From positions 682,001 through 746,000 of the forward strand of contig CAWCHQ010000001.1 of the NCBI GenBank assembly GCA_963795415.1: a DNA stretch of 64,000 bases. Reading direction: 5' to 3'. The notes under the pieces were generated by a model, which did not search any database, was not told the origin of the DNA, and saw only the letters and a program-made list of their open reading frames with translations. The translations under genes were made by a program, and so were the position numbers. The DNA comes from CAVSUZ01 sp963795415 (lineage in GTDB: Bacteria > Pseudomonadota > Alphaproteobacteria > Acetobacterales > Acetobacteraceae). Shown here piece by piece: positions 43,320-52,529 of this stretch (within the stretch, counting starts at the first letter, position 1; every line of letters starts with the position of its first letter).

Positions 43320-44744
43320 CTAGGTGCGTTTTTCGGGCGTGCCGCTGACGACGGCCCATTGCTTGCCGAGCAGGCGGCGGACCGGTTGGGAGGCGTTGCG
43401 GCGGCCCTCGCCGGCGTAGTCTTCGTGGTAGTCCTCGATTTTTTCGAGGTCGTAGAGATAGTTGACCATCAGGGAGGCGGATTCCTTGCCGCCTTTTTCC
43501 GAGACGTCGGCGAGCATGTTGATTTTCTCCAGGCGGGCGCCGTTGGAGAGGTGGAAATGGGCGACGGGGTCGCGGGCACGCTTGCCGCTGGCGCTTTCGG
43601 TAAGCAGGTAGCGGGCGCAGAGGCGGGTGAGGACGGGCTCGGCGGCACGGACGAGGGTAGGATCGCGGAACCAGCGCGGCTTGGCCAGAATGCCGGCGAG
43701 AACGGCGGGGCCGTCGCCGGGCGCGACGGTGTGAAGGTTGCCGTGTTCCTCCTCCGTCAGCAGGCCGGACTTGTTGGCGGTGAGCTTGGGGTCGAGCCAG
43801 CGGCGGAAGCCGGGGACGGGCGAGAGGGTGGCGAAGGTCTTGATGTTGCGGAACTCGAGCGAGAGTTCCTCGGCGACACGCTTGATGAGGAAGTTGCCGA
43901 AGCTGATGCCGGAGAGGCCGCGCTGGCAGTTGCTGATGGAATAGAAGATGGCGGTGTCGGCGTCGCGGGGATCGAGGACGGGAGCTTTTTCGTCGAGGAG
44001 TTTCTGGACGCTGCCGGCGAGGCCCCTGGTGAGGGCGACTTCGACGAAGATGAGCGGTTCCGTCGGCATGCGCGGGTGGAAGAAGGCGTAGCAGCGGCGA
44101 TCGGAATCGAGCCGGTTTTTCAGGTCGCGCCAGGAGCGGATGAGGTGGACGGCCTCGTAGCCGACAAGCTTTTCCAGCAGCGAGGCGGGACTGGACCAGT
44201 CGATGCGCTGGAGTTCGAGGAAGCCGATGTCGAACCAGGCGGAGAGCAGGCCGCGCAGATCGGATTCGAGGGCGTCGAGGAGAGGGTCTTCGCGGCGGTG
44301 TTCGAGCAGAAAGGCGCGGAGGTCGACGAGGAATTTGCGACCGTCGGGGATGGTGGTGAACTGGGTGAGGACCTTGAGGCGCGGGGGCTCCAGGGCGCGG
44401 CGGAGATTGCTCTGGGCGACGGCGCGCTCGGCGGGGTCCTGGGCGTGCTGGACGGCCTGGTAGGCCGCGGCGACGGCGTGGGGGTCGGAATCGAAGGTGG
44501 CGAGGGTGCGCAGCAGATCGCGCCGGCCAGGTTCGTCGAGACGGAGGTAGGTTTCGGCGAGGCGGGCGGCGCGGTTGCGGGCGGAGACCTCGCCGCCGCG
44601 GGCGCGCAGACAGGCGCGGATCTGGGCTTCGAAGCTGTCGTCCGGGTCGGGGACGCTGGCGGCCATGTCGCGCCAGGCTGAGGTGATGCGGCGGATGGCG
44701 CGGTCGAACAGGGTGGGGGCAGGGGCGATGGGTGCGTCGCTCAT
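43320..44744 (-). CDS. Malonyl-CoA decarboxylase
   Basis: This 474-residue enzyme is predicted to decarboxylate malonyl-CoA to acetyl-CoA. The N-terminal helical domain (MCD_N) runs to about residue 170. The catalytic domain contains FVEVALTRGLAGSVQKLLDE, AIFYSISNCQRGLSGISFGNFLIKRV with the active-site Ser region, FATLSPVPGFRRWLDPKL, and VAHFHLSNGARLEKINMLAD with the catalytic His. ATG 44744 (MSDAPIAPAPTLFD) is chosen for family length; a longer upstream reading is shadow of the divergent binding-protein gene. No malonyl-CoA synthetase is adjacent. Confidence 0.92.
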   Translation of the reverse strand: MSDAPIAPAPTLFDRAIRRITSAWRDMAASVPDPDDSFEAQIRACLRARGGEVSARNRAARLAETYLRLDEPGRRDLLRTLATFDSDPHAVAAAYQAVQHAQDPAERAVAQSNLRRALEPPRLKVLTQFTTIPDGRKFLVDLRAFLLEHRREDPLLDALESDLRGLLSAWFDIGFLELQRIDWSSPASLLEKLVGYEAVHLIRSWRDLKNRLDSDRRCYAFFHPRMPTEPLIFVEVALTRGLAGSVQKLLDEKAPVLDPRDADTAIFYSISNCQRGLSGISFGNFLIKRVAEELSLEFRNIKTFATLSPVPGFRRWLDPKLTANKSGLLTEEEHGNLHTVAPGDGPAVLAGILAKPRWFRDPTLVRAAEPVLTRLCARYLLTESASGKRARDPVAHFHLSNGARLEKINMLADVSEKGGKESASLMVNYLYDLEKIEDYHEDYAGEGRRNASQPVRRLLGKQWAVVSGTPEKRT

Positions 44745-44894
44745 TTGGGCACGTGGGTCCGTTCGGGTAGGGCGGAGTATAGCATCCATGCGTGCCGCCC
44801 GAAGGAGATCCTGTCGTTGGCGTGATGGCTGCGCGGTTTGCATACGGCAGTCTGTAACGGCAAGATCGCTGTTGCTGACATAAGGAGAGCTGGC

Positions 44895-46031
44895 ATGTCC
44901 GCAGGCGCCGAATGGCCAGAGGACGGGGGCACGCGTCGTCTTTTGACGCGACGTGCGGCGCTGTGGTGCGGTCTGGGGACGGCGGCATTGCCGCTGGCGT
45001 GGTTGTCCGCCGATCGAGTTCGCGCCGAAACGGTGACGACGGTTAACGGCGTTAAGACCGAGGCTGATGTGGCCAAGGCCGAGCAGGAAGGCGGAGTATT
45101 GTATTACACGCATGACGGCGAGGCTGGTGCCGCCGCGATGGTGGATGCCTTCACCAAGACATTCCCGAAGATCAAGGCAACCTATTTCCGCGCCCAGACC
45201 GGGGCGCTGTACAGCAAGCTGCTGGCGGAGCGTTCGGCGGGCCGGTTTGTCGCGGACGTGGTGCAGTTTTCGGACATCGCGACCACGCTGGATTTCAAGA
45301 AGCGGGGCGGATACGAACATTATGCCTCCCCGGAAGATTCGGCGTACGCGCCCCAATACCTGAGTTCGCCGCCCGGCGACTACTTCATGGTCGGCATGAC
45401 CTTCGGGGGCATTGGCTATAACACCGATCGCGTATCGGCCGATGAGGCTCCGAAGACGTGGAAGGATTTGCTTGATCCGCGTTGGCGCAATGCCATGAGC
45501 ACGAAGCAGGCCACATCAGGGATGCAGTTTGTCGAATGGTATGAGTTGCAGAAGCTTTATGGCCCGGAATTCTGGACGGCGTTCGCCAAGCAGCGGCCGC
45601 GGGGGTTTGATTCGCGGGTGCAGTTGTTCGACCGGCTGGCACGCGGCGACGACAAGGTCTGCGCCCTTGCGGAATATGCCGGCTACCTGCTGTATAAGCA
45701 GAAGGGAGCGCCGATTGCCTTTGTTGCCCCGCCTGGCGGCTTGCCGGCCACGCCGGCGATTGCGGGCATTGCCAGTAAGGCGCCACATCCCGAAGCGGCG
45801 AAGCTGTTCATGGACTGGATGATGTCGCCTGTCGGGCAGAAGGTATACCAAGAAAACCCGCAACTCTATTATGCATCCTTGCGGAACGATGCGCCGCCGT
45901 TGCCTGGGGGCAAGCGGCTTTCGGAGTTCAAGCTGCTCAGCCCCACTGACAACCCAACTGAGCTACAGGACTATCTGGCGAGCCAGAGTAAATTTACCAC
46001 CGAATGGAACAAGATGCTTGGCCTGCTGTAG
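44895..46031 (+). CDS. Iron(III)-type ABC transporter substrate-binding protein (copy 1)
   Basis: This 378-residue extracellular solute-binding protein of the AfuA/FbpA-like class has a twin-arginine-like leader (LLTRRAALWCGLGTAALPLAW) cut near RVRAE. The mature part begins TVTTVNGVKTEADVAKAEQEG and ends SKFTTEWNKMLGLL. An AAGGAGAG site precedes ATG 44895. It is followed by a second, damaged copy and then by permease and ATPase genes. Iron is inferred from the transporter class; other ligands such as phosphonates, thiamine or putrescine are possible. Confidence 0.85.
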   Translation: MSAGAEWPEDGGTRRLLTRRAALWCGLGTAALPLAWLSADRVRAETVTTVNGVKTEADVAKAEQEGGVLYYTHDGEAGAAAMVDAFTKTFPKIKATYFRAQTGALYSKLLAERSAGRFVADVVQFSDIATTLDFKKRGGYEHYASPEDSAYAPQYLSSPPGDYFMVGMTFGGIGYNTDRVSADEAPKTWKDLLDPRWRNAMSTKQATSGMQFVEWYELQKLYGPEFWTAFAKQRPRGFDSRVQLFDRLARGDDKVCALAEYAGYLLYKQKGAPIAFVAPPGGLPATPAIAGIASKAPHPEAAKLFMDWMMSPVGQKVYQENPQLYYASLRNDAPPLPGGKRLSEFKLLSPTDNPTELQDYLASQSKFTTEWNKMLGLL

Positions 46032-46079
46032 CATAGCTGTTTTCATGATCCTGGTTGCTGACACAAAGGGGAGCTGACA

Positions 46080-47220
46080 TGTCCGCGGGCGGCGAACGGC
46101 CAGGAGACGGCGTGATTCATGGCTCTTTGTCACGACGTGCGACGCTATGGGGTGGCCTGGGGGCTGCAACATTGCCACTGGCGGGGCTGAGTGCCCGACG
46201 AGTGCTCGGGCCGAAACGGTGACAACCGTTAACGGTGTCAAGACCACTGCTGATGTGGCCAAGGCCGAGCAGGAAGGGGAGATGCTGTTTTACACGGTCG
46301 ATGGCGAGGCGGCGGGCGCGACCGTGGTAAATGCATTTAGCAAGACATTCCCCAAGATCAAGGGCACGTATTTCCGTGCTCAGAACGGGGCGCTGTACAG
46401 CAGGTTGCTGGCCGAGCGCTCGGCTGGGCGATTTCTTGTCGATGCGATAGAATTCTCTGACATCGGGACTGTGCTCGATTTCAAGAAGCGGGGCGGTTAC
46501 GAACGTCATGTCTCGCCGGAAGACTCGGCCTATGCGCCGCAATATCTAAGTTCGCCGCCTGGCGATTACTTCATGGCGGGCATGACGTTCGCGGGCATAG
46601 CCTATAATACCGACCGCGTGCCGGCGGCTGAGGCGCCGAAGACGTGGAAGGATTTGCTTGATCCGCCCTGGCGCAATTCCATCAGCACGAAGCAGGCCAC
46701 ATCGGGAACGCAATTTGTCGAGTGGTACGAGTTGCAGAAGCTGTATGGCCCGGAGTTCTGGAAGGCGTTTGCCAAGCAGCGGCCGCGGGGCTTCGATTTG
46801 CGGGTGCAGCTGTTCGACCGGCTGGCAAAAGGTGATGATAAGATATGCGCGCTGGCGGAATATGCTGGTTATCTTTTGTACAAGAAGAAGGGCGCGCCGA
46901 TTGCCTTTGTTGCGCCGCCTGACGGGCTGCCGGCGACGCCAGTGACTGTAGGAGCGGTCAGCAAGGCGCCACATCCGGAAGCAGGCAAGTTGTTCGTCGA
47001 CTGGCTGATGTCGCCGATCGGGCAGCAACTGTACCAGGACAACCCGCAACTATACTACGCATCGCTGCGTAAGGATGCGCCGCCCATGCCCGACGGCAAG
47101 CGGCTGGCTCGGATTTCAAGCTGCTCAGTCCCACTGACAACCCGGCTGATCTGGCGGATTACCTGGCGAGCCAGAAGTAAATTCACATCTGAGTGGAACA
47201 AGATGCTGGGCCTGCTGTAA
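46080..47220 (+). pseudogene. Second copy of the ABC substrate-binding protein, three indels
   Basis: This tandem duplicate of the preceding gene begins at ATG 46080 (MSAGGERPGDG). The leader frame runs into a stop at CGGTGA (46218-46223), and the mature protein resumes in another frame at AETVTTVNGVKTTADVAKAE, so an indel lies near 46196-46208. Near 47107-47117 the frame shifts again and is restored by an extra A near 47172. Between those points the correct reading is DFKLLSPTDNPADLADYLASQ. The body (46210-47105) is intact and closely similar to copy 1. It is a decaying paralogue or an error-rich stretch. Confidence 0.8.
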
Positions 47221-47221
47221 C

Positions 47222-48914
47222 ATGGCCGCCCTGGCGCTACGACGGTTTTCCCTGAATGGGCAGACCGTCATCGGGGGCGGGGTTGCCGTGGTGGCAGCGG
47301 CGCTTGTGCTGTATCCGATCTATTACCTGGTGCAGGCGGCGCTGGATGTGGGTGACCCGAACGTGCGCCCGCCCACCGCGTTCGGCTTCGATAATTTTGC
47401 GCAGCTGCCTAACTACGCCGAAATCATGTTCAACACGCTGGAGGTTTCCTTTGCCGCCACCGTAATTGCGATGGTTTTCGGATTCATTACCTCGTGGATT
47501 TTGAACCGCACCGACGTGCCGTTCCGGCAGACGCTGGAACAGGCTATGGCGATCCCGTATTACGTGACGCCACTGCTCGGGGCTCTGGCATGGGCCATGC
47601 TCGGGACGCCGGAAAGCGGCTTCATCAACCAGCTGTGGCGTGCCGCCGGCGGCCGCGGCGCGATCATCGACGTCACAGGCGCGATTGGCATCGCCTGGGT
47701 GATGGCGCTGTTTGAGGGCTCGGTTGCGTTCGTGATGATCGGCGCGGTGATGAAATCGATGGATCCGGCGCTGGAGGAGGCATCGCAGGTGATTGGCGGC
47801 GGCCGGGTGCGGACGATGCTGCGCATTACCTTGCCGTTGGTTTTGCCGGGTGTGCTGGGTGCCGCGATCTTTGTCATGGCGGAGATGCTTGGCTCGTTCT
47901 CGGCGGCGCTGGTGCTTGGCACACCCAACCGGTTTTATGTGATCACGACGGCGATGTATCAGCTGGTGGCGCAGTATCCGCCGCGCATTCCGCTGGCGGC
48001 GGCGATGGGCGTGTCGCTGTTCGTGGTGATGTTCGCGATGCTGTTCGTCTATCGCCGGATCACGGCGCGTGGCAGCTACGTGACGGTTTCCGGGAAGGCG
48101 TTCAGGCCGCGGCTGATGCGGATGGGTGGTCTGCGGTGGGTGCTTTTTGCGGTGTGCGCCGTCTATGTGCTGCTGTCCGTGGTGCTGCCGATATTGACGC
48201 TGATTTACGTCTCGATCCAGAAGCTGGCCGTGGCATTCCCGAAAGCAGCGAACTTTACGCTGGACAACTATCGGGCGGCTTTTTCAATGAACGAGGTTCG
48301 GCAAGCCCTGGGCAACAGCCTGCTGCTTGGCGTGCTGACAGCGACGATCGGCGTGATGTTGACCGGATTGCTGGCATGGCTGATCCAGCGCAGCAAGCTG
48401 CCGGGTCGCGGAATGCTGGAATATGTGGTCATGTTTCCCCAGGCGGTGCCGCGACTGGTGTTTGCATTTGGCATGATGTGGGCATGGCTGGTGTTTCCGA
48501 TCCCAATTTATGGGACGTTATGGCTGCTACTGATCGCTTATCTGACAGTGTTCCTGCCGTTGGGTGTGCGGACGATCTCCGGCGTGCTGGTGCAGCTCGA
48601 CAAGAGCCTGGAGGAATGCGGGGAGGTGTGCGGGGCTTCGTGGGTGTATCGGATGCGCACCATCACGATGCCGCTGCTGAGACCGGGTATTCTTGCCGCC
48701 TGGCTGCTGTTGTTCATTGCGAGCGTGCGGGAGCTCGGCGCCTCGATCCTGCTGATGGGGCCAACGTCGAAAGTGACTGAGCCCGGCGATCGTGGACGCG
48801 TGGTTCGGTACCAGCTCCGAGTTGACAGCTGCGATGGCACTTATTCAAACGCTGGTGGTTGGCGTGGTGATGGGGATTTTCATAGCGCTGACGCGGCGAG
48901 GGGCGCGGGTGTGA
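47222..48914 (+). CDS. Iron(III)-type ABC transporter permease (frameshift near the 3' end)
   Basis: This is an inner-membrane permease of the FbpB class in which two six-helix halves are joined, about 564 residues corrected. Both EAA loops are visible: EEASQVIGGGRVRTMLRITLPLVLPG and EECGEVCGASWVYRMRTITMPLLRPG (each in part). After GPTSKVTEP near 48780 an indel occurs. The correct continuation is AIVDAWFGTSSELTAAMALI and GIFIALTRRGARV, ending at TGA 48912-48914. Uncorrected, the frame runs into the ATPase gene as a false 929-residue fusion. The stop overlaps the ATPase ATG by one base. Confidence 0.86.
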
Positions 48915-50011
48915 TGGCGCATATCGAGGTTGAAAATTTGCGGATCAGCTACGGCAGCGTGCAGGTGGTTGGTCCGGTGAGTTTTTCGGTGCCGGCCGGC
49001 GAGCAACTGACGCTGCTGGGGCCGTCCGGCTGCGGGAAGACGACAACGCTGCGGGCCGTGGCGGGGTTGGAGCGGCCGAGCGCGGGGGCAATCCGCATTG
49101 GCGGTCGGACCGTCTATTCGTCTGCCGAGAGGGTGGACGTGCCGGCGGAGGGGCGCGGCCTGTCGATGGTGTTCCAGTCCTACGCGATCTGGCCGCATAT
49201 GACGGTGTTTGAGAATGTGGCCTACGGGTTGCGGGTGCGGCGTAAGAAGCCGGCGGAAATCCGCGCGAAGGTGCTGGAGGCGTTGGATCTGGTGCAGATG
49301 GGCGGCTTCGCGGATCGTCGCGCCTCGGCGCTGTCAGGAGGTCAGCAGCAACGGGTGGCGCTGGCGCGGGCCTGCGCTTTCTCGCCAAGTGTGCTGCTGT
49401 TTGATGAGCCGCTGTCCAATCTGGATGCGAAGCTGCGCGGCGACATGCGGATCGAGTTGCGCGAGTTGCAGCACCGGCTGGGTGTGACGTCGCTGTATGT
49501 TACGCACGATCTGGAGGAGGCGCTGGCGATGTCGGACCAGATCGTGGTGATGCGCTCCGGTCACATCGAGCAAAGTGGGCCGCCCGCCGAGATTTATGAC
49601 TATCCGCGCACCGAATTCGTGGCGGATTTTGTGGGTTCGGCGAACCTGATCCGTGGACGGCTGCTGCCCGAGCTTGCGGCGGATGGTTTCATTGCGCTCG
49701 AGGCCGAGGGCGGGCAGATCGTTCATGGCGTGGCGCATGGGCGTGGGGGGGCGCCTGAAGCGACGATGTCAGTCCGCACCGTGCACTTTCGATTGGATCC
49801 GGAGGCCAGGGAGGACGCGCGGAATGTCTGGCCGGTGACGGTCAAGCGGATCGTGTTCCTTGGCGACCTGACGCAGGTGCAGGTGCTGTGGGGCGGGCGG
49901 GAGTTGTCCGTGCGGTGCACGGCACTGGGCGGGGTGAGGGAGAATGAAACGGCGTTTCTTTCTGCTGACCCGCGGAATTGCGTGTTGCTGGAGGCTGGAG
50001 AGAAGCCCTGA
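48914..50011 (+). CDS. Iron(III)-type ABC transporter ATP-binding protein
   Basis: This 365-residue cytoplasmic ATPase has Walker A LGPSGCGKTTTLRAVAG, Q-loop MVFQSYAIWPHM, the signature LSGGQQQRVALARACAF, Walker B VLLFDEPLSNLDAKL and switch YVTHDLEEALAMSD. A TOBE-like C-terminal domain follows. It starts at ATG 48914, coupled to the permease stop (TGATG), and completes the importer with the binding-protein genes upstream. It is in frame with the shifted permease reading, which creates an artificial fusion. Confidence 0.92.
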   Translation: MAHIEVENLRISYGSVQVVGPVSFSVPAGEQLTLLGPSGCGKTTTLRAVAGLERPSAGAIRIGGRTVYSSAERVDVPAEGRGLSMVFQSYAIWPHMTVFENVAYGLRVRRKKPAEIRAKVLEALDLVQMGGFADRRASALSGGQQQRVALARACAFSPSVLLFDEPLSNLDAKLRGDMRIELRELQHRLGVTSLYVTHDLEEALAMSDQIVVMRSGHIEQSGPPAEIYDYPRTEFVADFVGSANLIRGRLLPELAADGFIALEAEGGQIVHGVAHGRGGAPEATMSVRTVHFRLDPEAREDARNVWPVTVKRIVFLGDLTQVQVLWGGRELSVRCTALGGVRENETAFLSADPRNCVLLEAGEKP

Positions 50012-50162
50012 CGCCAAGGGACCGACTCATACCAGCGGGTGTCTCGCCGGCCGGGATAATCAGTTCGACATCGGGACATCGAGGACCCACCGTGGATGAA
50101 ACCTGAACCGCAGCACCGGGCGGTTCGCCTGGATCGCCACGGCCCGCTTCGCGGACCTCGCG

Positions 50163-50733
50163 ATGACCGCCGCGGCCCGCTATACCCCTGTAGGCGTGGC
50201 AATGGATGAAGAAGACGCGCCCCGGCTGGCACTCGGGGGCAAGTTCTATATGACGCCGGAAGGGCACGCGCGGCTGCGCGAGGAGCTTGATCGCCTGTTG
50301 CGACGGGAGCGTCCGCGCGTGGTGGAGGTCGTGTCCTGGGCGGCTTCGAACGGGGATCGCAGCGAGAACGCCGATTATCAGTACCGGCAAGCGGCGCCTG
50401 CGTGAGATCGACCACCGGGTCCGGTTTCTTACCAAGCGGCTGGCGGATGCCGAGGTGGTTGATCCGTCGCGCCAGATGATACGCAATCGCGTGTTCTTCG
50501 GCGCGACCGTGACTTACGTGGATGAAGCCGACATCGAGCGAACCGTGACGATCGTGGGCGTCGATGAGGCGGATATGTCGGCGGGGAAGATCAGTCTCAC
50601 GTCGCCGGTTGCGGTGGCGTTGATCAAAGCGCGGGCGCGGGCCGGCGAGGAGATCGCGGTACATACGCCCAAGGGGGTGCAGTCTATCGAGGTGGTTGCT
50701 GTCAGCTATCCGTCGGCGGACGAGACACCCTGA
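50163..50733 (+). CDS. greB: Transcription elongation factor GreB (frameshift in the middle)
   Basis: GreB binds RNA polymerase and stimulates cleavage of backtracked transcripts. The first frame gives FYMTPEGHARLREELDRLLRRERP and NGDRSENADYQY, which includes the acidic tip region of the coiled coil. At about 50384 one extra base breaks it. The next frame continues GKRRLREIDHRVRFLTKRLADAEVVDP, the GreB signature, then the FKBP-like C-terminal domain to SIEVVAVSYP. Corrected length is about 189 residues. Start 50163 is provisional; ATG 50202 is an alternative. Confidence 0.88.
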
Positions 50734-50736
50734 CCC

Positions 50737-50777
50737 GGATCGCTCCGCGATCCCACCCTCGGGTCGAAGCCCGAGGG
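50737..50777 (+). terminator. Double hairpin after greB
   Basis: Stem GGATCGC-TCC-GCGATCC (50737-50753) is followed by CCCTCGGG-TCGAAG-CCCGAGGG (50756-50777). They begin 4 bp after the greB stop. The first stem is the same as the one at 43270-43286 downstream of malonyl-CoA decarboxylase, so this is a dispersed gene-end module. Confidence 0.55.
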
Positions 50778-50848
50778 CAGTCTCTCTCCCGCAAAGCCGG
50801 AGAGGTAAGGCAGTTACCTTGATACATTATACCGCGAATGGCGTTAAA

Positions 50849-50900
50849 TTTTGACCCCTCCCCCTTTCCCCCGCCCGCAAGGGAGGGAGTTTTGCTGGAT
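50849..50900. repeat. Dispersed CT-rich repeat, copy 2
   Basis: The sequence TTTTGACCCCTCCCCCT is followed by CCCGCAAGGGAGGGAGTTTTGC and then GGATCA at the stop of the minus-strand DUF4130-UdgX gene. It matches 42268-42316 apart from a few substitutions and a short length change in the centre. Confidence 0.6.
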
Positions 50901-52241
50901 CACGACGTGTCGGGACTTTCGGCGCCTGGTATCAACCGTTCGATTGCCCTCAGGTCGGCAACAAACGCCCGGTATTCGCGCTTCTTCGCGTCCGCATCTG
51001 GCACGCGGAGCAGGAAGGAGGGGTGGACGGTGACGAAGGCGGTTTCGGTGTCGGAGAGCTTGATCGGGCGGCCCCGTTCGCGCCCGATCGTCACTGCCCG
51101 GCCGAGGATCGCCCTCGCCGCGGTGGCGCCCATTGCGACGATCAGGCTCGGGGCCAGGCGGACCCTTTCCACGTCGAGCCAGAAGCGGCAGGCCTGGATC
51201 TCCGGCGCCTCCGGCGTCTGGTGCAGGCGACGCTTGCCGCGCGGGGTGAATTTGAAATGCTTCACGGCATTGGTGACGTAAACCGCGCGGCGATCGATGC
51301 CGGCCTCGGCGAGAGCGCGATCCAGCAGCTGGCCGGCTGGGCCGACGAAGGGGCGGCCGATCACGTCCTCCTGGTCGCCCGGCTGTTCGCCCACGAAAAT
51401 CACCTGTGCACCGGCGGGGCCTTCGCCGAACACGGTCTGGGTGGCGGGTTCCCAGAGATGGCAGCGCCGGCAGTCGGCTGATTCGTGGGCGGCGGCGGTG
51501 ATGCCCGGGTCGGTGCCGGCGGGCATGACCACGGGTCCGACCGGAGGGCGATCGGGCGGCCAGGGATCCTCGCTGAGGGGCTCGGCCTCCGGAACGGTGG
51601 TGCCGGGCTGGGCGGCGGCGGCCATCTCAGCTCCGTAGGAGCGGTACCATGCCGCGAGGGCATCGTCGTCCGGGACTGCGTCGCTGCTGAGGCCTTCCCC
51701 GAAATGCACCTGCCCGCCTTGTGTCCAGAAGGCGCTTCCGTCGGGGGTCAGGATGGCCACCGAGAGATCGGGAAAGCGGCGGGCGAGAAGCTGGGCATTT
51801 GCCTCCAGGACGAAATGCGCCGGGGCTGTACCAGCCGACATGGCGGTCATCGCAGCGCAGGTAGCGAAGCTGGGTGCGCATGCGGTGCTGCTCGGCCCGC
51901 ACCGCCAGCGCCAGGCCGCGGGCGCGGTGCATCTCGGGGTCGGCGGCGTCCTCCAGGAGCCGCTCGCCGGCCTGAGCGCGCCAGACCAGGCGGTAGAGCA
52001 GCGCGAAACGCCTGGGATCGCGGGACTGAATGGCGAGGGAAGCGAGGGAGACGAGCGCGCGTGGCAGGCCGAAACTGCCGGTCCTTTCGGGCGGCAGATG
52101 GGGATGGGCGGGGCTTATGCCCCAATGGACCTTTTCGGGCGGCACGCCCTCGAGCACCAGGGAGCGTGTGGCGGCTCGCCACCCGTCCCAGTCCGTTTCG
52201 CTGCGCAGCTGGATCCGGCGCATAGGGGAAGGGAACATCAT
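50900..52241 (-). CDS. DUF4130-UdgX fusion, uracil-DNA glycosylase that can trap uracil DNA (frameshift)
   Basis: The N-terminal DUF4130 domain reads RIQLRSETDWDGWRAATRSL to HRMRTQLRYLR and HVGWYSP. A run of four C near 51822 holds one extra base, and the correct continuation is AHFVLEANAQLLARRFPDLS. The C-terminal part is a UdgX-type uracil-DNA glycosylase with CRRC, the active-site GEQPGDQED (51365-51391), VTNAVKHFKF, the hallmark loop KRRLH (51221-51235; KRRIH in studied UdgX) and VHPSFLLR. In UdgX the loop His attacks the uracil deoxyribose and leaves a covalent protein-DNA bond. Corrected length is about 446 residues. The radical SAM partner often encoded beside DUF4130 is absent. Confidence 0.85.
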
Positions 52242-52263
52242 CGGCGGGCGGTTTCCAAGCCCG

Positions 52264-52498
52264 GTGGTTTTTGGCGAAGCGTCCGATTTACGCGGCGGAG
52301 CGCGGCCGCTTCGCGATTCGCGCTCCTCTGCGATCGGATAGAGTGGTTTTGGCGAAGCATCCGATTTACGCGGCGGAGCGCGGCCGCTTCGCGATTTGCG
52401 CTCCTCTGCGATCGGATAGAGTGGTTTTGGCGAAGCATCCGATTCACGCGGCGGAGCGCGGCCGCTTCGCGATTCGCGCTCCTCTGCGATCGGATACT
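52264..52498. repeat. Three tandem copies of a 78-79 bp palindromic repeat
   Basis: Units start at 52264, 52343 and 52421 (period 79 then 78; the first has one extra T). Each contains GTGGTTTTGGCGAAGCATCC, a GC-rich centre GGAGCGCGGCCGCTTCGCGA and the end CTCCTCTGCGATCGGATA. ATCCGAT near the start and ATCGGAT at the end make each unit foldable. Units 2 and 3 differ at very few positions. A single copy in reverse orientation follows glmM at 19068-19131. The array fills the gap between the start of DUF4130-UdgX and the S9 peptidase. Confidence 0.85.
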
Positions 52499-52529
52499 AT
52501 CCTCCACGCCCCAAATCGGAAGGAACCGA

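Noticed and set aside
43359..44681. A 440-residue plus-strand ORF
   Set aside because: It is antisense to malonyl-CoA decarboxylase, with low-complexity Glu/Gly/Val composition typical of a shadow frame.
42631..44988. A 785-residue ORF covering padR and more
   Set aside because: Only the last 187 residues (PadR) are protein-like; the rest is Arg/Pro-rich shadow of the malonyl-CoA decarboxylase gene.
47222..50011. A 929-residue permease-ATPase fusion
   Set aside because: The normal permease C-terminus is encoded in the adjacent frame and ends at TGATG with the ATPase start; the fusion is an indel artefact.
52264..52498. CRISPR array
   Set aside because: The units are direct tandem copies without unique spacers, and no cas genes are present.
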